Positions 63,466-64,000 of a stretch of 64,000 bases of DNA are shown piece after piece. The translations under genes were made by a program, and so were the position numbers. Numbering within the stretch: position 1 is the stretch's first letter; every line of letters begins with the position of its first letter. The notes beneath the pieces are model-generated. The model searched no databases. It was not told the origin of the DNA and saw nothing but the letters and a program-made list of their open reading frames with translations. The stretch covers positions 1 to 64,000 of the forward strand of contig NZ_BMLS01000009.1 of the NCBI RefSeq assembly GCF_014645355.1, in the 5' to 3' direction. Source of the DNA: Bowmanella pacifica. GTDB taxonomy: Bacteria > Pseudomonadota > Gammaproteobacteria > Enterobacterales > Alteromonadaceae.

Positions 63466-63468
63466 CTG

Positions 63469-63930
63469 ATGAGAGCCTTTTTTTTACGGCTATCAAATAC
63501 AATAGCCAATCATATTCGTTATTTTTTTATCTATAGTCCCTCTATTCTTTTTCTCTCACCGGTTAAGCTGCTTGCTGCCATAGAGAGAGTGGCACCACAG
63601 CGCAACAGCCAAACATCATTACCCAGTGTATGCGTTGGTGACAGAGTACTGGTGTGGGATCTGCACGCTAAAACATTGCTGAAACTGACCTTGGTTGCCG
63701 GCCAGCAGTCCAACCCTGAAAAAGGCTTGCTGTCGGTCTGCTCCGGGTTGGGTATTGCGCTGCTTGGCAAACACCCCGGTAGTTATTGCCATGTTTCTAT
63801 TTTCCATAAAAAACATGCATTCCGTTTGCTACTTATTCTCAATGGTGTTGATGAACACCATTTTGACAGTAAGGGAGAAATGCGCCATGAAGAAGCAATA
63901 ATGCCGCTAGAAAACCTTCATCAGTATTAA
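63469..63930 (+). CDS. GreA/GreB C-terminal-domain protein (Rnk-like)
   Basis: 153 residues. The C-terminal half (about 50-120) has the Gre C-terminal/Rnk pattern: VGDRVLVWD, LTLVAGQQSNPEKGLLSVCS, GLGIALLGKHPGSYCHV. The N-terminal half is not the long Gre coiled coil and carries a hydrophobic, aromatic patch (HIRYFFIYSPSILFL). It may bind RNA polymerase like Rnk, but lacks the antipause tip. ATG has GGGGAAG 4 nt upstream. The composition is AT-richer than neighbours. Confidence 0.7.
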   Translation: MRAFFLRLSNTIANHIRYFFIYSPSILFLSPVKLLAAIERVAPQRNSQTSLPSVCVGDRVLVWDLHAKTLLKLTLVAGQQSNPEKGLLSVCSGLGIALLGKHPGSYCHVSIFHKKHAFRLLLILNGVDEHHFDSKGEMRHEEAIMPLENLHQY

Positions 63931-64000
63931 ATGGATACTGAATTTACCCAGCTAAAGTCAGCGGCATCTTTAGTGATTACTTTTATTCGGAGAATATTTG
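63931..64000 (+). CDS. Possible start of a further gene, cut by the window edge
   Basis: An ATG directly follows the preceding stop and the frame (MDTEFTQLKSAASLVITFIR) is open to the end of the window. It has no clear ribosome site; a CGGAGAA near 63986 could instead belong to a later start. Too short to name. Confidence 0.25.
   Translation, partial: MDTEFTQLKSAASLVITFIRRIF

Noticed and set aside
1-64000. CRISPR arrays, tRNA, rRNA, complete insertion sequences
   Set aside because: No regularly spaced repeats, no recognisable tRNA or rRNA sequence and no transposase frame found when reading both strands.

Overview
The window looks like a chromosomal segment of a gammaproteobacterium of the Alteromonadales/Alteromonadaceae kind. 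This is inferred from gene content and order, without a database search: lolCDE, a degenerate PilZ gene, mfd and csiV lie side by side as in Vibrio and Alteromonas relatives; comEC-msbA-lpxK-ycaR-kdsB form one cluster; recC-recB-recD are adjacent; and there are several cyclic-di-GMP proteins and a rhombotarget-type lipoprotein. Coding density is high, most genes have clear Shine-Dalgarno sites, and operons often have 4-bp stop/start overlaps. I saw no rRNA, tRNA, CRISPR array or complete insertion sequence.

Layout. 1-6914: YbbP/YbbA export machinery divergent from the esterase TesA, a tiny Gln-rich protein gene, and a two-gene operon of exported amidohydrolases, one of which lacks the metal-binding HxH. 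7059-11463: an AT-richer island between dusC and the amidohydrolases, bounded by a 65-bp imperfect inverted repeat. It carries two proteins with the RNxxxH motif of HEPN ribonucleases, a DUF2971 protein, a 51-residue membrane protein coupled to a tandem winged-helix protein, and a solo tyrosine recombinase broken by two stop codons. 11484-23165: dusC, DUF599, lolCDE (lipoprotein release), a PilZ protein, mfd (transcription-coupled repair), csiV and a cobalamin adenosyltransferase. 23567-27686: an EAL phosphodiesterase, a LytM peptidase and a rhombotarget-like lipoprotein, and a GlsB/YeaQ protein. 27830-34979: small membrane and redox genes, a second RsgA-type GTPase behind a possible attenuator, a YjaB acetyltransferase and a Gfo/Idh/MocA oxidoreductase. 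35074-43226: an RND efflux pair, a DASS transporter overlapping a NagZ-like pseudoenzyme, and two tandem PilZ proteins. 43347-50058: the lipid A/Kdo cluster kdsB-ycaR-lpxK-msbA with comEC. 50106-59415: a DUF2062 gene and recCBD. 59584-64000: a P-type cation ATPase, PPK2, and a GreA/B C-terminal-domain gene with a possible RNA switch in its leader.

Themes. Envelope biogenesis dominates (LolCDE, MsbA, LpxK, KdsB, YbbAP, NagZ-like, LytM, CsiV, RND). Genome maintenance is represented by Mfd and RecBCD, and c-di-GMP signalling by one EAL and three PilZ genes. The best candidate for something undescribed is the inverted-repeat-bounded 4.4-kb island: it has no transposase, its recombinase is dead, and its cargo looks like toxin or defence genes. 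Second-tier observations are the NagZ pseudoenzyme and two leader-peptide/alternative-hairpin arrangements, upstream of the second RsgA gene and of the GreA/B-C gene.
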